Source: CAYRYU01 sp964428355 (GTDB lineage Bacteria; Muiribacteriota; Ozemobacteria; Ozemobacterales; Ozemobacteraceae). From it: a stretch of 64,000 nt of DNA. Below, piece by piece: positions 62,046 to 64,000 of this stretch. The notes below the pieces were generated by a model. The model did not search any database. It saw nothing but the letters and a program-made list of their open reading frames with translations, and had not been told where the DNA came from. The DNA lies in contig CAYRYU010000029.1 in assembly GCA_964428355.1 (NCBI GenBank), positions 7,777 through 71,776 of the forward strand, written 5' to 3'. Numbering within the stretch: position 1 is the first letter of the stretch; each line of letters begins with the position of its first letter. The translations under genes were made by a program, and so were the position numbers.

Positions 62046-63674
62046 TCAGTAGTCCATGTCCATGCCGGGGTTGGGCATGGGGGCAGATCCCTTCTTTTCG
62101 GGGACTTCGGCGACCAGGACCTCCGTGGTCAGGAGGATGGAAGCGATGGAAGCCGCGTTCTGGAGGGCTGAGCGGGTGACCTTGGCGGGATCGATTACGC
62201 CGTTCTTGAACATGTCGGCATAATCATTCTTCACCACGTCGTATCCATAGCCGTTTTTCTTCTCGTGCTGCACCTTCTCGATGATGACGGAAGCTTCGAG
62301 TCCGGCGTTCTGGAGGATCCACCGGATGGGGGCATAGAGAGCTTTCCGGACGATGTCGAGGCCGATCTTCTCGTCGCCTTCGCCCTTGATCTTTTCGAGG
62401 GAATGGAGGGCATTGAGATAGGTGACGCCGCCGCCGGCTACGACACCTTCTTCGACCGCTGCGCGGGTGGCGGAGAGGGCATCCTCGACCCGGGTCTTGC
62501 GTTCCTTCATTTCGGTTTCGGTGGCCGCGCCGACCTTGATGACGGCGACGCCGCCGGACAATTTGGCCAACCTCTCCTGCAGCTTCTCCTTGTCATAGGA
62601 GCTGGTGCTGGCATCGATCTCGTTGCGGATCTGGGTGATCCGGGCCTTGATCTCGGAGGTTTTTCCCGCGCCCTCGATGATGGTGGTCTTTTCCTTGGTG
62701 ACGACGACTTTTTTCGCCTGGCCGAGCTGCTCGAGAGTGGCTTTCTCGAGCTTCATCCCGATCTCCTCGGCGATTTTCTTGCCCTGGGTCAGGACTGCGA
62801 TATCCTCGAGCATTGCCTTGCGGCGGTCGCCGAACCCGGGGGCCTTCACCGCGACGCAGTTGAAGGTTCCGCGGAGCTTGTTGACCACCAGGGTCGCGAG
62901 CGCTTCGCCTTCGACGTCCTCGGCGATGATCAGGAGGGGTTTGTTGACCTGGACGATCTTCTCGAGAAGGGGAAGGATGTCCTTGATGTTGTTGACCTTG
63001 CTCTCGGTGATGAGGATGTAGGGATTCTCGAGAACGGCTTCCATCCTCTCATGGTCGGTGACCATGTAGGGGCTGATGTAACCCTTGTCGAACTCCATCC
63101 CATCGACGAAATCCAGGGTGGTGTCGAAGCTCTTGGCTTCCTCGACCGTGATGACGCCGTCCTTGCCGACCTTGTCCATGGCCTCGGCGATGACCTTGCC
63201 GATCTCGGGGTCACGGGCGGAAATCGTGGCGACCTGGGCGACGCTGTCCTTGTTGTCATCGACCTTCTTGGAAAGCTTCTTGATCTCGTCAACCACGGCG
63301 GTAACGCCCCGCTCGATCCCACGCTTGAGGAAGCTGGGATTGGCTCCGGCCGCGACGTTCTTGAATCCGTCGTGGACGATGGCCTGGGCGAGAACGGTGG
63401 CGGTGGTGGTTCCGTCTCCGGCCACGTCGTTGGTCTTGCTGGCGACTTCCTTCACGAGCTGGGCGCCCATGTTCTCGAAGTGATCTTCCACTTCGATTTC
63501 CTTGGCGATGGTCACGCCGTCATTGGTGACGGTGGGACTGCCGAATTTCTTGTCGAGGATGGCATAACAACCCTTGGGTCCCAGAGTGGCGCGGACGGCG
63601 TTGGCTACGATATCGACGCCCTTCTCGAGGGATCTGCGGGCTTCTTCCCAGTATTTTAGTTGCTTGGCGGCCAT
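62046..63674 (-). CDS. groL: Chaperonin GroEL (Hsp60)
   Basis: 542 residues. AAGGAG upstream of ATG. Typical blocks: NAVRATLGPKGCYAILDKKFGSP, NDGVTIAKEIEVEDHFENMGAQLVKEVASKTNDVAGDGTTTATVLAQAI and GVVAGGGVTYLNAL. The end (APMPNPGMDMDY) lacks the Gly-Gly-Met repeats common in other bacteria. Forms the double-ring folding chamber capped by GroES. 29 bases after groES. Confidence 0.98.
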   Translation of the reverse strand: MAAKQLKYWEEARRSLEKGVDIVANAVRATLGPKGCYAILDKKFGSPTVTNDGVTIAKEIEVEDHFENMGAQLVKEVASKTNDVAGDGTTTATVLAQAIVHDGFKNVAAGANPSFLKRGIERGVTAVVDEIKKLSKKVDDNKDSVAQVATISARDPEIGKVIAEAMDKVGKDGVITVEEAKSFDTTLDFVDGMEFDKGYISPYMVTDHERMEAVLENPYILITESKVNNIKDILPLLEKIVQVNKPLLIIAEDVEGEALATLVVNKLRGTFNCVAVKAPGFGDRRKAMLEDIAVLTQGKKIAEEIGMKLEKATLEQLGQAKKVVVTKEKTTIIEGAGKTSEIKARITQIRNEIDASTSSYDKEKLQERLAKLSGGVAVIKVGAATETEMKERKTRVEDALSATRAAVEEGVVAGGGVTYLNALHSLEKIKGEGDEKIGLDIVRKALYAPIRWILQNAGLEASVIIEKVQHEKKNGYGYDVVKNDYADMFKNGVIDPAKVTRSALQNAASIASILLTTEVLVAEVPEKKGSAPMPNPGMDMDY

Positions 63675-63703
63675 TTTTATCTTTTCTCCTTATGCTCTTC
63701 CGG

Positions 63704-63994
63704 TCAGTTGATGATAGCGAGAATGTCCTCTTCCTTGAGGATCAGGTAAGTCTCGTCGTCGATCTTGATTTCGGTGCCGGAGTATTTGGGGTAGATGACG
63801 CGTTGATCGCGCTTCACTTCGAGGGGAATCCGGGTGCCATTGTCGTTCAGGCGGCCGGGGCCGACGGCGATTACGACGCCCTCGATCGGCTTCTCCTTGG
63901 AAGCGGTTTCGGGAAGGAAAACGCCGCCCTTGGTCTTCTCGACGGTCTCCTTGGGTTTCACGATAACGCGATCATTCAACGGGGTAAGGTTCAT
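63704..63994 (-). CDS. groS: Co-chaperonin GroES (Hsp10)
   Basis: 96 residues, full length: LTPLNDRVIVKPKETVEKTKGGVFLPETASKEKP (mobile loop region KTKGGVFLPE), then VIAVGPGRL and VIYPKYSGTEIKIDDETYLILKEEDILAII. Lid of the GroEL ring. Its promoter and any CIRCE operator lie outside the window. Confidence 0.97.
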   Translation of the reverse strand: MNLTPLNDRVIVKPKETVEKTKGGVFLPETASKEKPIEGVVIAVGPGRLNDNGTRIPLEVKRDQRVIYPKYSGTEIKIDDETYLILKEEDILAIIN

Positions 63995-64000
63995 TTTTTT

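Noticed and set aside
62265..63659. Plus-strand open frame opposite groEL
   Set aside because: Well-known antisense artefact of high-GC groEL genes.
1..64000. tRNA, rRNA genes and CRISPR arrays
   Set aside because: No tRNA-like T-loop/acceptor combination, rRNA core or spaced direct repeats seen on reading the spacers; the 21-bp array is a coding tandem repeat without spacers.

Overview
The window reads as a chromosomal stretch of an uncultured, moderately GC-rich, diderm-like bacterium, most likely a metagenome assembly. It has three 100-N gaps, and each gap is flanked by the same 55 bases on both sides, which is the mark of de Bruijn contig ends joined by a scaffolder. Gene content (Tad-type pilus ATPase and platform, many prepilin-like proteins, clostripain-family peptidases, long lipoproteins with repeats, and a groES-groEL / hrcA-grpE-dnaK-dnaJ block) fits a poorly sampled lineage such as Riflebacteria (Ozemobacteria). 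That placement is a guess from gene style, not from a marker phylogeny.

Layout. 1-5.6 kb (minus): a minor-pilin operon (large PilX-like protein, two class III-type prepilins) followed by a secreted TPR-like protein and a membrane protein cut by the window edge. 5.6-6.25 kb: non-coding DNA with inverted repeats and gap 1. 6.2-8.6 kb (plus): a HEAT-repeat membrane protein. 8.7-12.8 kb (minus): a condensed Tad locus in which TadZ is fused to TadA and TadB to TadC, then a DUF523 protein. 13-17.1 kb (plus): an ABC exporter pair, a coiled-coil protein with a GrpE-like head and zinc ribbon, and a small zinc-ribbon membrane protein. 17.1-24.6 kb (minus): Fn3/redoxin-like secreted protein, FAN1-like nuclease, vWA protein, a stalk-domain membrane protein, two unknowns. 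25.2-32.5 kb: two clostripain-like peptidase paralogs face each other around a LysR / P5C dehydrogenase pair, a small secreted protein and a methyltransferase. 32.7-38 kb (plus): an ankyrin protein and a second minor-pilin operon crossing gap 2.

38-47.9 kb (minus) is the most striking part. A tight operon encodes an Orn/Lys/Arg-type decarboxylase, an NhaC-type Na+/H+ antiporter and a giant membrane-bound class III nucleotide cyclase. When the artefactual gap 3 is collapsed, two neighbouring cyclase modules fall into one uninterrupted frame (2117 residues). Their active-site residues are complementary: module 1 keeps the metal Asp pair but has lost the base-recognition Lys and the catalytic Asn; module 2 has lost the metal Asps but keeps Lys, Thr, Asn and Arg. 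This is the division of labour of the C1/C2 halves of mammalian transmembrane adenylyl cyclases.

48-56.2 kb: a giant lipoprotein with Fn3-like repeats and a peptidase-like end lacking the catalytic Glu, a glycerophosphodiesterase, an amidase_3 wall hydrolase and a TPR/peptidase-MA protein. 56.3-57.1 kb: a REP-associated transposase unit bounded by inverted repeats that reaches into the dnaJ stop codon. 57.1-64 kb (minus): dnaJ, dnaK, grpE, hrcA, groEL, groES.
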